Shown: in pieces, positions 7,993 to 18,673 of the stretch | How positions within the stretch are numbered: the first letter of the stretch is position 1 | How the letters are laid out: each line of letters starts with the position of its first letter | Source: RYN-230 sp036497945 | GTDB lineage: Bacteria > Actinomycetota > Actinomycetes > Streptosporangiales > Streptosporangiaceae | Direction of reading: 5' to 3' | Length of the DNA stretch: 64,000 nt | NCBI GenBank assembly: GCA_036497945.1 | Contig: DASXIN010000152.1 | Location: 1 to 64,000, forward strand | Notes under the pieces: model-generated | Databases searched by the model: none | What the model was told of the DNA's origin: nothing | What the model saw: the letters and a program-made list of their open reading frames with translations, nothing else | Program-made: the position numbers and the translations under genes

Positions 7993-8745
7993 GTGCTCGT
8001 TGGCATCAGCAGCTACGCGGAAGAGGCGCGGTGGGGGCCATGGCAGCTGCCCTGCGCGCTGCTCCCACTCAGCTACGCCGAGCAGGTGGCCGCGGCGGGC
8101 GGCGTGCCGGTGCTGCTGCCGCCGCTGCCCGGGGTGACCGCCGCGGTGGGCCGGCTGGACGCGCTGATCCTGTCCGGCGGCGGCGACCTCGACCCGGCCG
8201 GCTACGGCGCGCAGCCGGACCCGGAGACCAGCCGGGTGTACCCGGAACGGGACCGGGCCGAGCTGGACCTGCTGGCCGCCGCGCTGGCCGCCCGGGTGCC
8301 GGTGCTGGGCATCTGCCGCGGCCTGCAGATCCTCAACGTGTCCCGCGGCGGCACGCTGCAGCAGCACCTGCCGGACAGCGGCGGGCACCGGGCCGGGCCG
8401 GGCACGTTCGGCACGCACCAGGTGCGGGTCGCACCAGGCAGCCGGCTGGCCAGCCTGCTCGGGCCGCCGGACGACGGCGGTGAACTGCGGCTCGACGTGC
8501 CGACAGCGCATCACCAGGCCATCGGCCGGCTCGGCGCCGGGCTGGTGGCCACCGCCTGGGCCGCGGACGGCACCATCGAAGCGGTCGAGCCGGCCCCGGC
8601 CGCCCGTGCGGAATTTCTCATCGCGGTGCAGTGGCATCCGGAGCAGGGCACCGACCCGCGGCTGTTCCGCGCGCTGATCCGCTTTGCCCGGGAACGGGCG
8701 GACTGGAAGCCGGTGCCGGCCGAGCCTCTAGACTCGCCTGCGTGA
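7993..8745 (+). CDS. Class I glutamine amidotransferase-like gamma-glutamyl hydrolase (PuuD type)
   Basis: A 250-aa peptidase C26-type hydrolase from GTG 7993, the first usable start after the SDR stop. The triad is visible: nucleophile Cys in LGICRGLQILN, and His/Glu in AVQWHPEQG; ILSGGGDLDP is the oxyanion-side loop. This family removes the gamma-glutamyl group, releasing glutamate and the carboxylic acid, which would close the amine pathway encoded upstream. The gene is 11 nt from the SDR gene and its last 4 nt overlap the ABC transporter start. A -10-like TAGACT near its 3' end may give the transporter its own promoter. Confidence 0.87.
   Translation: MLVGISSYAEEARWGPWQLPCALLPLSYAEQVAAAGGVPVLLPPLPGVTAAVGRLDALILSGGGDLDPAGYGAQPDPETSRVYPERDRAELDLLAAALAARVPVLGICRGLQILNVSRGGTLQQHLPDSGGHRAGPGTFGTHQVRVAPGSRLASLLGPPDDGGELRLDVPTAHHQAIGRLGAGLVATAWAADGTIEAVEPAPAARAEFLIAVQWHPEQGTDPRLFRALIRFARERADWKPVPAEPLDSPA
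8729..8734 (+). promoter_or_regulatory. Putative -10 element for a leaderless ABC transporter mRNA
   Basis: TAGACT ends 7 nt before GTG 8742. In actinomycetes a TAnnnT box 6-7 nt upstream of an RTG start commonly marks leaderless transcription. No clear -35 hexamer is seen. It would allow the transporter genes to be expressed apart from the amine operon. Confidence 0.35.
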
Positions 8746-9668
8746 GCAGCGGACCCGCGGTCGAGATCCACCAACTGGTCAAGAGCTACGGCCGGACCAT
8801 GGCGGTGAACGGCCTCTCGCTGCTGGCCCGGCGGGCCGCGGTGACCGCGATCCTGGGCCCGAACGGGGCCGGGAAGACGACCACCATCGAGATCTGCGAG
8901 GGGTACCGGCGGCCCGACGGCGGCACGGTGCGGGTGCTCGGCCTCGACCCCGGGCGGGACGCGCGGCAGCTGCGCCCGCGGGTCGGCGTCATGCTGCAGT
9001 CCGGCGGCATCCCGCCCGCCGCCCGGCCCGGAGAGTACCTGCGCACGCTGGCCGCGTTCTACGCGGCCCCGATCGACCCCGCGGTGCTGCTGGACCGGCT
9101 CGGCCTGGCGGGCAGCCTGCGCACCCCGTTCCGCCGGCTATCCGGCGGCCAGCAGCAGCGGCTGTCCCTGGCCGCCGCGCTGATCGGCCGGCCCGAGCTG
9201 CTGTTCCTGGACGAGCCCACCGCGGGCATGGACCCGCAGGCCCGGCACGCCACCTGGGACCTGATCCGCGGCCTGCGCGCGTCCGGCGCGGCGGTCATCC
9301 TGACCACGCACTACATGGACGAGGCGCAGCGGCTGGCCGACTACGTCTGCGTGGTGGACCACGGGCAGCTGGTCGCCGAGGGCAGCCCGGCCGAGCTGAC
9401 CGGGACCGCCGGGCAGCTCCGCTTCCGCGCCGAACCGGGGCTGGACACCGACGGGCTGATCTCCGCGCTGCCGCCAGGCAGCGCGGCCAAGGAGTCGCCC
9501 GCCGGGCACTACATCGTCGAGGTGCCCGACCAGGTGGACCCGCAGTTGCTGGCCGCGGTCACCGCGTGGTGCGCGGAACGCGGGGTGCTGGCCCAGGAGC
9601 TGCGCATCGAGAGCCGTACCCTCGAGGACGTGTTCCTCGAGCTGACCGGACGGGAGCTGCGCTCGTGA
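8742..9668 (+). CDS. ABC transporter ATP-binding protein (ABC-2/drug-export type)
   Basis: A 308-aa ATPase. Walker A GPNGAGKTTTIE (about residue 40), Q-loop MLQSGG, signature LSGGQQQRLSLAAAL (about residue 132), Walker B LLFLDEPTAGMD and H-loop TTHYMDEA are all intact. The C-terminal extension (RIESRTLEDVFLELTGREL) is that of CcmA/DrrA-like exporters. It energises the membrane partner encoded next with a 4-nt overlap. Substrate is unknown; such pairs export antibiotics, lipids or peptides. Confidence 0.93.
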   Translation: MSSGPAVEIHQLVKSYGRTMAVNGLSLLARRAAVTAILGPNGAGKTTTIEICEGYRRPDGGTVRVLGLDPGRDARQLRPRVGVMLQSGGIPPAARPGEYLRTLAAFYAAPIDPAVLLDRLGLAGSLRTPFRRLSGGQQQRLSLAAALIGRPELLFLDEPTAGMDPQARHATWDLIRGLRASGAAVILTTHYMDEAQRLADYVCVVDHGQLVAEGSPAELTGTAGQLRFRAEPGLDTDGLISALPPGSAAKESPAGHYIVEVPDQVDPQLLAAVTAWCAERGVLAQELRIESRTLEDVFLELTGRELRS

Positions 9669-10456
9669 GCGAGCAGGTAGCGGCGCCGGCCGTGACCACC
9701 TGGCTCTCCCCCGCGCCCGGGTCTGGCCGGCTGCCCCGGATGGTCGCCGCGCAGGCCTGGCTGGAGCTGCGCGCGCTGCTCCGCAACGGCGAGCAGCTGC
9801 TGCTCACCCTGATCATCCCGGTGGTCCTGCTGGTCGGCTTCAGCCTGGAGCACCTGATCAGCGGGACGAAGGTCGACTTCCTGGTCCCCGGCATCATCGC
9901 CCTGGGGATCATGTCCACGGCGTTCACCAGCCAGGCCATTGCCACCGGATTTGAACGCCAGTACGGCGTGCTGAAGCGCCTCGGCGCGACGCCGCTGCGG
10001 CGCGGCGGCCTGATCGCGGCCAAAACCAGCATGGTCGTCGTCGTTGAGCTGGGCCAGACCGCGGTGATCATCGTGGTCGGCCTGCTGCTCGGCTGGTCGC
10101 CAAACGCCCGGCCGGCCGCCGTGCTGTGGGTGCCGCTGCTCATCCTGGCGGGCACCGCGGCGTTCAGCGGGCTGGCCCTGCTGCTGGCCGGCACGCTGCG
10201 GCCGGAGGCCACGCTGGCCGCGGCCAACCTGGTCTACCTGGTGCTGCTCGGGGTGGGCGGGGTGGTCTTCTCGCTGAACAAGTTCCCGGCCAGCGCCCGG
10301 CCGGTGCTGCGGCTGCTGCCCACCGGGGCGCTGTCCGACGGGCTGCACTCGGTGCTGCAGTACGGCTCCGGGCTGCCGGTCAAGGACCTGCTCGTGCTGC
10401 TGGTCTGGGCGGTGCTCGGGATCGGCCTGACCACCCGGGTGTTCCGCTGGGAGTAG
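9665..10456 (+). CDS. ABC-2 type transporter permease
   Basis: A 263-aa integral membrane protein starting at GTG 9665, overlapping the ATPase stop by 4 nt. Six hydrophobic segments are visible (for example LTLIIPVVLLVGFSLEHL, GIIALGIMSTAFTSQAIATG and DLLVLLVWAVLGIGLTTRVF). The ERQYGVLKRLGATPLRR segment between TM2 and TM3 is typical of ABC-2 permeases of the DrrB class. It forms an exporter with the preceding ATPase. In some actinobacteria this pair lies next to ctaA, as here. Confidence 0.9.
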   Translation: MSEQVAAPAVTTWLSPAPGSGRLPRMVAAQAWLELRALLRNGEQLLLTLIIPVVLLVGFSLEHLISGTKVDFLVPGIIALGIMSTAFTSQAIATGFERQYGVLKRLGATPLRRGGLIAAKTSMVVVVELGQTAVIIVVGLLLGWSPNARPAAVLWVPLLILAGTAAFSGLALLLAGTLRPEATLAAANLVYLVLLGVGGVVFSLNKFPASARPVLRLLPTGALSDGLHSVLQYGSGLPVKDLLVLLVWAVLGIGLTTRVFRWE

Positions 10457-10500
10457 CGCTCCGGCACCCGCCGGCCCGGCTCGACGCACTGCTCGGCGCG

Positions 10501-11346
10501 GTGCCGCCGCCGGCCCTGGTGCTCACCGGCATCGTCGCGGTCCAGGTCGGCGCGGGCCTGGCCGCCCGGCTGTTCACCCAGGTGCCGCCGGCCGCGGTGA
10601 CCGGGCTGCGGCTGTGGACGGCCGCCGTGCTGCTCGCCGTGGCCGGGGCCCGCGGGCTGGGCCGCGAGGTGCGCGCCATAGTGCGCCGCCGGGCCTGGGC
10701 GGACGCCGCCGTGGTGGTCATGTTCGGCGTCATCCTCGCGGTGATGAATTACTCCATCTACCAGGCCTTCGCGCGGATCCCGCTGGGTATCGCGGTGACC
10801 GTGGAGTTCCTCGGCCCGCTGGGCGTGGCGGTGGCCACCTCACGGCGCTGGCTGGACGCGGTCTGGGTGCTGCTGGCCGCGGCCGGGGTCGCGCTGCTGA
10901 CCCGGGCCCCGGGCAGCCACCTGGACCCGGCCGGGCTGGCCTTCGCCGTGCTCGCCGCGGCCTGCTGGGCGGCCTACATCCTGCTCAGCGCAGCCACCGG
11001 GCGGCGCTTCCCGGGCACCTCGGGACTGACCATCGCGATGTGCGTGGCCGCGCTGGTGATCACCCCGGCTGGGCTGCTGGCCGGCGGCCGGGCCCTGCTC
11101 CGGCCCGCGGTGCTCGGCGCCGGGCTGGCCATCGGGCTGCTCTCCTCGGTCATCCCGTACTCGCTGGAGCTGGAGGCGCTGCGCCGCACCCCGGCCAAGG
11201 TGTTCGGCATCTGGATGAGCCTGGAGCCGGGCGTCGCCACGCTGGTCGGGCTGGTCCTGCTGGGCCAGGGGCTGCGCTGGTACGAGTGGGCCGCGGTCGG
11301 CTGCGTGGTGCTGGCCAGCGCAGGCGCGGCCCGGACAGGGAACTGA
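10501..11346 (+). CDS. EamA/RhtA-family transporter
   Basis: A 281-aa protein with about ten membrane segments in two EamA-type halves (ALVLTGIVAVQVGAGLAARLF; later GLAFAVLAAACWAAYILLSA). The pattern TVEFLGPLGVAVATSRRW and LEPGVATLVGLVLLGQ is that of RhtA-like amino acid/metabolite exporters. The reading frame is open further upstream, but the first acceptable start after the permease stop is GTG 10501, giving a first segment that begins almost at once. GTG 10519 is also possible. It lies in the same direction as the ABC pair, but substrate and link to them are unknown. Confidence 0.82.
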   Translation: MPPPALVLTGIVAVQVGAGLAARLFTQVPPAAVTGLRLWTAAVLLAVAGARGLGREVRAIVRRRAWADAAVVVMFGVILAVMNYSIYQAFARIPLGIAVTVEFLGPLGVAVATSRRWLDAVWVLLAAAGVALLTRAPGSHLDPAGLAFAVLAAACWAAYILLSAATGRRFPGTSGLTIAMCVAALVITPAGLLAGGRALLRPAVLGAGLAIGLLSSVIPYSLELEALRRTPAKVFGIWMSLEPGVATLVGLVLLGQGLRWYEWAAVGCVVLASAGAARTGN

Positions 11347-11362
11347 CGCGCGGCCCGGAGTC

Positions 11363-11368
11363 TACGAT
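11363..11368 (+). promoter_or_regulatory. Putative -10 element for leaderless ctaA mRNA
   Basis: TACGAT is followed by 6 nt and then GTG 11375, the spacing expected if transcription starts at the first base of the start codon. No Shine-Dalgarno sequence precedes the GTG, which agrees with a leaderless transcript. No convincing -35 hexamer is visible. Confidence 0.45.
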
Positions 11369-11374
11369 AGGTCC

Positions 11375-12406
11375 GTGCTCGCCGACCTGACCCGATCTGC
11401 CCGCCGCCTGGTGGCACCGGTGCTGTTCCCCACGGTGACCACGATGCGCCGGATCGCCCTGGCCGGCGTGGTGGCCAACGCCGGGCTGATCATGACCGGC
11501 GCCGCGGTCCGGCTCAGCGCGTCCGGGCTGGGCTGCCCGGACTGGCCGACCTGCACCGCGAGCAGCCTGATCGCCGCGCGGACCCGCGGTGACCCGATCC
11601 TGCACACCTGGATCGAGTTCACCAACCGGATGCTCACCGGCGTGCTGATGGTGGTGGCCGTGCTGGTGCTGATCACCGCGTGGCGGTTCCGCCCGGGCGG
11701 GTCCATCCGGCGCAACATCGTCTGGCTGGCCGCGGCCCAGCCGCTCGGCGTGGTGGCCCAGGCCGTGCTGGGCGGCATCGTGGTGCTCACCGACCTCAAC
11801 CCGGCCGCGGTGTCGGTGCACTTCCTGCTGTCCAGCGCCATCCTGGCGCTGGCCGTCACGCTCTACGTGCGGTGCGCCGAGGGCGACGGCAAGCCCACCC
11901 GGCTGGTCCGCCGCGAGGTGCGGGTGTTCGCGGTGGCCGTGGTCGGCGTGACCGCGCTGATGCTGGCCGCGGGCACCGTGGTGACCGGCACCGGGCCGCT
12001 GGCCGGGGCCACGTTCGTGCCGCGGGCCGGCCGCGGCCCGGCCTACGTGCCGCGCTACCACCTGCCGCTGGAAGGCGTCACCCAGCTGCACGCCGACATC
12101 GGCTGGGTGCTCGGCACCCTGGTCGCCGCGGCGGCCATCAGCCTGCAGCTCACCGGGGCGCCGGCCCGGGCCCGGCGGCTCGGCTGGGTGCTGCTCGGCC
12201 TGGTCGGCCTGCAGGGCGTCATCGGCTACAGCCAGTACTTCAGCGGGCTGCCGGCCGGCCTGGTCTGGGTGCACGTGACCGGGTCGATGCTGATCTGGAT
12301 CGCCGCGCTGCTGCTCATGTTCGCCACCCGGGACCGTGGCCCGGTGGCCGCCGCGGCCGGTGTCCCGGGACCGCCGCTAGCTGAGCCGGTACCGGCCGAA
12401 TCCTGA
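11375..12406 (+). CDS. ctaA: Heme A synthase (COX15/CtaA family)
   Basis: A 343-aa membrane protein with about eight transmembrane helices. It oxidises heme O to heme A for cytochrome aa3 oxidase. Diagnostic features are GAAVRLSASGLGCPDWPTC (conserved Cys pair in the first loop), the EFTNRMLTG helix with Glu/His ligand region (HTWIEFTNR), VHFLLSSAIL, and LHADIGWVLG and VHVTGSMLIW in the second half. Start GTG 11375 is supported by the adjacent -10 box. The 3' end overlaps the convergent PrsW-like gene by 30 bp. ctaB is not in the window, although ctaA sits near tkt as ctaB does in related genomes. Confidence 0.92.
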   Translation: MLADLTRSARRLVAPVLFPTVTTMRRIALAGVVANAGLIMTGAAVRLSASGLGCPDWPTCTASSLIAARTRGDPILHTWIEFTNRMLTGVLMVVAVLVLITAWRFRPGGSIRRNIVWLAAAQPLGVVAQAVLGGIVVLTDLNPAAVSVHFLLSSAILALAVTLYVRCAEGDGKPTRLVRREVRVFAVAVVGVTALMLAAGTVVTGTGPLAGATFVPRAGRGPAYVPRYHLPLEGVTQLHADIGWVLGTLVAAAAISLQLTGAPARARRLGWVLLGLVGLQGVIGYSQYFSGLPAGLVWVHVTGSMLIWIAALLLMFATRDRGPVAAAAGVPGPPLAEPVPAES

Positions 12407-13606
12407 CGAGCGCGGGCCGGCCCACGGCGGCTGCGGCGGTTCCGGCTGGTGCTGGAAGAACGCGCTGCGCGCCATGGCCATCAGCCGGAGCAGGTCGCGG
12501 CGGCGCTCGTCGAAGTGCGCCGCGTTGATGATGCCGCGCTGCATCCGCAGGTGCACCAGGGCCAGCTCGGTCGCGGCCAGCTGGTAGTCCTCCATGGCCC
12601 GCCCGGCCGCCCACCCGCCGGTCATCCGGGCCCAGCGCCGCGCCGCGTGCCGCTCCCGCAGCGTGCTCAGCATCCGCAGATCCGCCTCGGTGACCAGGCC
12701 GGTGGGCTCGTAGGCGGGCAGGAACCGCCAGATCAGCCGGACGATCCGGCGCCGGTCCGCGATGATCACGCCGATCAGGCCGGCCAGCACACAGGCCAGG
12801 ATCGCGTAGGCCAGCGCGAGCCCGTCGATGCCGTGCGCGCTCAGCCCGTTCCACAGCCCGTGCAGCAGCATGGCGGCGACCAGGCCGACCGGCACCGCCC
12901 AGCGGCCGTTCTTGTGCGTGGCCGCGTAGGCCACGCCGAGCCCGGTCATCGAGGTGAAGATGGGATGGGCCAGCGGGGACAGCACGCCGCGCAACACGAA
13001 CGTGACGCCGAGCAGCTCGGCCCCGCCGACCTTGGGCCTGACCAGGGCGCCGATGTAGTAGCCGATGTTCTCCATCATGGCGAAGCCCAGCCCGACCATG
13101 GCCGCGTAGATGATCCCGTCGGTCGGGCCGTCCAGTTCCTGCCGCCGCCGCCAGAGCAGGATGATCAGGATCAGGCCCTTGAGCGACTCCTCGACCACCG
13201 GCGCGCCGAACGTGGCCGACACGTACTCCCCGCCGGTGTTGCCCAGCGCGGGCTGGGTGATGAAGACCAGCCCGGCGGTGTTGATCACGGCGGCCAGCAG
13301 CGCGGCCACCCCGGCGCCCCAGACGAACGCGAGCACCAGGTTGACCCGCGGCTCCGGTTCCAGCCGGTCCACCAGCAGGACGCAGCCGACCAGCAGCGGC
13401 ACCGGGAGCAGGGCCAGCGGCAGCGCGATGAGGAACGGCGCCACGCTGTGCCCGGCCGAGTTCACGCTCTGCAAGGCGTCCGCGCCGAGCACCACGATCG
13501 CGCAGCCGATGGCGGCGAGGATGGCGAGGATGACGCCAACCCGGGGGCGGCCGGCCGGCCGGCCCTCGATCACGGCGCGCGGGTCGAAACCGGGGTTGCT
13601 CGCCAT
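12377..13606 (-). CDS. PrsW-like intramembrane metalloprotease family protein
   Basis: A 409-aa protein from ATG 13606 (MASNPGFDPRAVIEG). Eight or so hydrophobic segments follow a short cytoplasmic N-terminus. The PrsW/CPBP-like motif VVEESLKGL, the MMENIGYYIG segment, HPIFTSMTG and LLHGLWNGLS supply the Glu and His residues expected at the active site. In Bacillus, PrsW cleaves an anti-sigma factor; the target here is unknown. A soluble Arg-rich C-terminal part (about 110 residues) follows the last membrane segment. Its 3' end overlaps ctaA by 30 bp on the opposite strand, so antisense interference is possible. Confidence 0.87.
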   Translation of the reverse strand: MASNPGFDPRAVIEGRPAGRPRVGVILAILAAIGCAIVVLGADALQSVNSAGHSVAPFLIALPLALLPVPLLVGCVLLVDRLEPEPRVNLVLAFVWGAGVAALLAAVINTAGLVFITQPALGNTGGEYVSATFGAPVVEESLKGLILIILLWRRRQELDGPTDGIIYAAMVGLGFAMMENIGYYIGALVRPKVGGAELLGVTFVLRGVLSPLAHPIFTSMTGLGVAYAATHKNGRWAVPVGLVAAMLLHGLWNGLSAHGIDGLALAYAILACVLAGLIGVIIADRRRIVRLIWRFLPAYEPTGLVTEADLRMLSTLRERHAARRWARMTGGWAAGRAMEDYQLAATELALVHLRMQRGIINAAHFDERRRDLLRLMAMARSAFFQHQPEPPQPPWAGPRSSGFGRYRLS

Positions 13607-13613
13607 GCCTGGG

Positions 13614-13619
13614 AGCGTA
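13614..13619 (-). promoter_or_regulatory. Putative -10 element for leaderless prsW-like mRNA
   Basis: Read on the minus strand, TACGCT lies 7 nt upstream of ATG 13606 and no clear Shine-Dalgarno sequence is present. This is the same arrangement as at ctaA. Confidence 0.35.
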
Positions 13620-13767
13620 CCGGCGGGACCGTAATCCGCCCGCTGTTGCCCCGCTTCGGGGGTGCCCCCGGGAGTAGGCGAAACTGAAGATAGGGTCATG
13701 CACGTGATCCAGTTCCCGCGCCTGGCCAGCCGGGCGACGCGGGCCAGAGAGGAGCCCTGATCCCACC

Positions 13768-15876
13768 GTGAGCAGCCCACCGACAAGCACCTTGGACTGG
13801 ACGGCGGCCGACCAGCGGGCCGTCGATCTGGTCCGGGTTCTGGCCATGGACGCGGTGCAGCAGGTCGGCAATGGCCACCCGGGCACGGCGATGAGCCTGG
13901 CGCCCGCCGCCTACCTCCTCTACCAGCACATCCTGCGGCATGACCCGGCCGACCCGGACTGGCGCGGCCGGGACCGGTTCGTGCTGTCGTGCGGGCATTC
14001 CAGCCTGACCCTGTACATCCAGCTCTACCTGTCCGGATATGGGCTGACCCTGGACGACCTCAAGCACTACCGGGTGTGGGACAGCATCACCCCGGGCCAC
14101 CCCGAGCACGGCCTGACCCCGGGGGTGGAGACCACCACCGGGCCGCTCGGCCAGGGTCTGTCCAACGCGGTCGGCATGGCCATGGCCGCGCGCCGCGAGC
14201 GTGGCCTGCTCGACCCGGACGCGGCCCCCGGGACCAGCCCGTTCGACCAGCACATCTACTGTTTCTGCTCGGACGGGGACATCGAGGAGGGGATCAGCCA
14301 CGAGGCCTCCGCGCTGGCCGGGGTCCAGGAACTGGGCAACCTCATCGTGCTCTACGACGACAACCACATCTCGATCGAGGACGACACCAAGATCGCCAAG
14401 TCGGAGGACGTGGCCGCCCGGTATGAGGCGTACGGCTGGCACGTGCAGCGGGTGGCCTGGCAGCACCCGGACGGCTACCGCGAGGACCCGCAGGCGCTGT
14501 ATCAGGCCTACCGCAGCGCCCAGGCGGAGACCGGGCGGCCGTCGCTGATCGTGCTGCGCACCATCATCGCCTGGCCCGCCCCGGACGCGCAGAACACCGG
14601 CGAGGCGCACGGCGCCGCGCTGGGCGAGGAAGAGGTGGCCAAGACCAAGCGGATCCTCGGCTTCGACCCCGAGGTGAAGTTCCCGGCCGAGGAAGAAGCC
14701 GTGACGCACGCCCGCCAGGTGGCCGACCGGGGCAAGCAACTGCACGCCGAGTGGGATGCGGCGTTCGCCACCTGGGCCGCGGCCAGCCCGGACCGCGCCG
14801 CGCTGCTGGACCGGCTGGCCGCGCGCCGGCTGCCCGGCGGCTGGGCCAGCGCGCTGCCCACGTTCCCGCCTGACGCCAAGGGCCTGGCCACCCGCCGCGC
14901 GTCAGGACAGGTGCTTAACGTCCTTGCCGCCGTGCTGCCCGAGCTCTGGGGCGGGTCGGCCGACCTGGCCGGCAGCAACGACACGACGATGAAGGGCGAG
15001 CCGTCGTTCCTTCCGCCGGACCGCCAGACCGCGATGTTCCCCGGCACCTGGTACGGCCGCACGCTGCACTTCGGCATCCGCGAGCACGCCATGGGCGGCA
15101 TCATGAACGGCATCGCGCTGCACGGGCTGACCCGGCCCTACGGCGGCACGTTCCTGGTGTTCAGCGACTACATGCGGGGGTCGGTGCGGCTGGCCGCGCT
15201 GATGGGCCTGCCGGTCACCTACGTGTGGACACACGACTCGATCGGGCTGGGCGAGGACGGGCCCACCCACCAGCCGGTGGAGCACCTGGCCGCGCTGCGC
15301 GCCATTCCCGGCCTGGACGTGGTCCGGCCGGGCGACGCCAACGAGACCAGCGTGGCCTGGCGGACCATCCTGGAGCACACCGACCGGCCCACCGGGCTGT
15401 GCCTGAGCAGGCAGAACATGCCGGTGCTGGACCGGTCGGCGGGTAACCCGCAGGGCATCACCAGCGCCGAGGGCACCGCCCGCGGCGGCTACGTGCTGGC
15501 CGAGGGGGCCGGCGGCGACCCGGCTGTGATCATCATCGGCACCGGCAGTGAGGTGCAGCTCGCGCTGGCCGCCCGGGACATCCTGCAGGGTGCGGGCATG
15601 TCGACACGTGTTGTTTCCATGCCGTGCGTGGAATGGTTCACCAGCCAGGATGCTTCCTATCAGGAGGAGGTGCTGCCGCCGCGTGTCCGGGCCCGGGTCA
15701 GCGTCGAGGCGGGCGTGGCCCAGCCCTGGCGGTCGTTCACCGGAGATGCCGGGGAATGCGTGAGCCTGGAGCATTTCGGGGCATCAGCCTCCTATCAGAA
15801 GCTGTACGAGGAGTTCGGGTTCACCGCGGAGCGCGTGGCCGCGGCCGCCCGGGCCAGCCTGGCCCGGCTGGCCTGA
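13768..15876 (+). CDS. tkt: Transketolase
   Basis: A 702-aa thiamine-diphosphate enzyme of the non-oxidative pentose phosphate pathway. The TPP/metal region CSDGDIEEGISHEASALAG with DDNHISIEDDT, the N-terminal GNGHPGTAMSLAPAAYLLY, and the pyrimidine-domain FGIREHAMGGIMNGI are all intact. GTG 13768 is the first start, with GAGAGGAG some 14 nt upstream. It is the first gene of the tkt-tal-zwf-opcA-pgl operon. A TAGGGT box at 13691-13696 inside GATAGGGTC may be its -10 element; the same 9-mer precedes gap on the other strand. Confidence 0.97.
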   Translation: MSSPPTSTLDWTAADQRAVDLVRVLAMDAVQQVGNGHPGTAMSLAPAAYLLYQHILRHDPADPDWRGRDRFVLSCGHSSLTLYIQLYLSGYGLTLDDLKHYRVWDSITPGHPEHGLTPGVETTTGPLGQGLSNAVGMAMAARRERGLLDPDAAPGTSPFDQHIYCFCSDGDIEEGISHEASALAGVQELGNLIVLYDDNHISIEDDTKIAKSEDVAARYEAYGWHVQRVAWQHPDGYREDPQALYQAYRSAQAETGRPSLIVLRTIIAWPAPDAQNTGEAHGAALGEEEVAKTKRILGFDPEVKFPAEEEAVTHARQVADRGKQLHAEWDAAFATWAAASPDRAALLDRLAARRLPGGWASALPTFPPDAKGLATRRASGQVLNVLAAVLPELWGGSADLAGSNDTTMKGEPSFLPPDRQTAMFPGTWYGRTLHFGIREHAMGGIMNGIALHGLTRPYGGTFLVFSDYMRGSVRLAALMGLPVTYVWTHDSIGLGEDGPTHQPVEHLAALRAIPGLDVVRPGDANETSVAWRTILEHTDRPTGLCLSRQNMPVLDRSAGNPQGITSAEGTARGGYVLAEGAGGDPAVIIIGTGSEVQLALAARDILQGAGMSTRVVSMPCVEWFTSQDASYQEEVLPPRVRARVSVEAGVAQPWRSFTGDAGECVSLEHFGASASYQKLYEEFGFTAERVAAAARASLARLA

Positions 15877-15899
15877 CCGAGGGCAAGGAGCGAGACGTC

Positions 15900-17026
15900 A
15901 TGACCGCCCAGCAACAGAGCAACGCCATCCTCCGCCAGTTGACCGCGGAAGGCGTGTCCATCTGGCTCGACGACATTAACCGGGACCGGCTGCGCACCGG
16001 CAACCTCGCCGACCTGATGACCAACTGGGAGGTCCGCGGGGTCACCTCGAACCCCACGATCTTCGCGCACGCGCTGAGCCAGGGTAACGCCTATGACCAG
16101 CAGCTGGCCGACCTGGCGGTACGCGGGGTGAGCACCGGGGAGGCATCCCGGCTGATCGCCACCTATGACATCCGCTGGGGCTGCGACGTGCTCCGGCCGG
16201 TGTATGACGAGAGCGACGGGGTGGATGGCCGGGTGTCCCTGGAGGTGGACCCGCGGCTGGCCCGGGAAACGGCCAAGACCATCGCCGAGGCCCGCGGGCT
16301 GTGGTGGATGGTGGACCGGCCCAACCTGTTCATCAAGATCCCGGCCACCCTGGAAGGCCTGCCTGCCATCGCCGCGTGCCTGGCCGAAGGGATCAGTGTG
16401 AACGTCACGCTGATCTTCTCCCTGGAACGGTACGGCCAGGTCATCGACAGTTTCATGACCGGTCTGGAGCGGGCCGTGGAAGCCGGCCGGGACATCTCCC
16501 GGCTCGCCTCGGTGGCGTCCTTCTTCGTCAGCCGGGTGGACACCGAGGTGGACCGCAGGCTGGACAAGATCGGCACGCCGGAGGCGGCCGCGCTGCGCGG
16601 CAAGGCCGCGATCGCCAACGCCCGGCTGGCCTACGAGCTGTACGAGGAGCGCATCGCCACGCCGCGCTGGCAGGCGCTGCTGGCCGCCGGGGCCAAGGTG
16701 CAGCGCCCGCTGTGGGCCTCGACCAGCACCAAGGACCCGGCCTACGACGACACCATGTACGTGGTCGAACTGGTCGCGCCGGACACGGTGAACACCATGC
16801 CCGAGGCCACCCTGCGCGCCACCGCGGACCACGCCAAGCTGCGCGGGGACACCGTGCGCGGCACCTACGACCAGTCCCGGCAGGTGTTCGCGGAGCTGGC
16901 CGAGCTGGGCATCAGCTACGACGATGTGGTCAAGGTGCTGGAAGACGAAGGCGTGGACAAGTTCGCCGTGTCCTGGAACGAGTTCCTCGGCACCATCGAA
17001 GCCAACATGGGGGCAGTGGAGAAGCC

Positions 17027-17030
<4 letters not shown>
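15900..17030 (+). CDS. tal: Transaldolase
   Basis: A 376-aa transaldolase of the long actinobacterial type. It transfers a dihydroxyacetone unit between sugar phosphates in the cytoplasm. GVTSNPTIFAHAL is the phosphate-binding start of the barrel, PNLFIKIPATLEGL holds the Schiff-base Lys, and GISVNVTLIFSLERY and QRPLWASTSTKDP complete the family pattern. AAGGAG at 15885-15890 supports ATG 15900. The stop overlaps the zwf start by 4 nt, so the two are translationally coupled. Confidence 0.96.

Positions 17031-18673
<1,643 letters not shown>

Noticed and set aside
10126..10500. Upstream extension of the EamA transporter frame into the ABC permease gene
   Set aside because: The extension is an out-of-frame reading of the permease gene with Gly/Ala/Arg-rich shadow composition.
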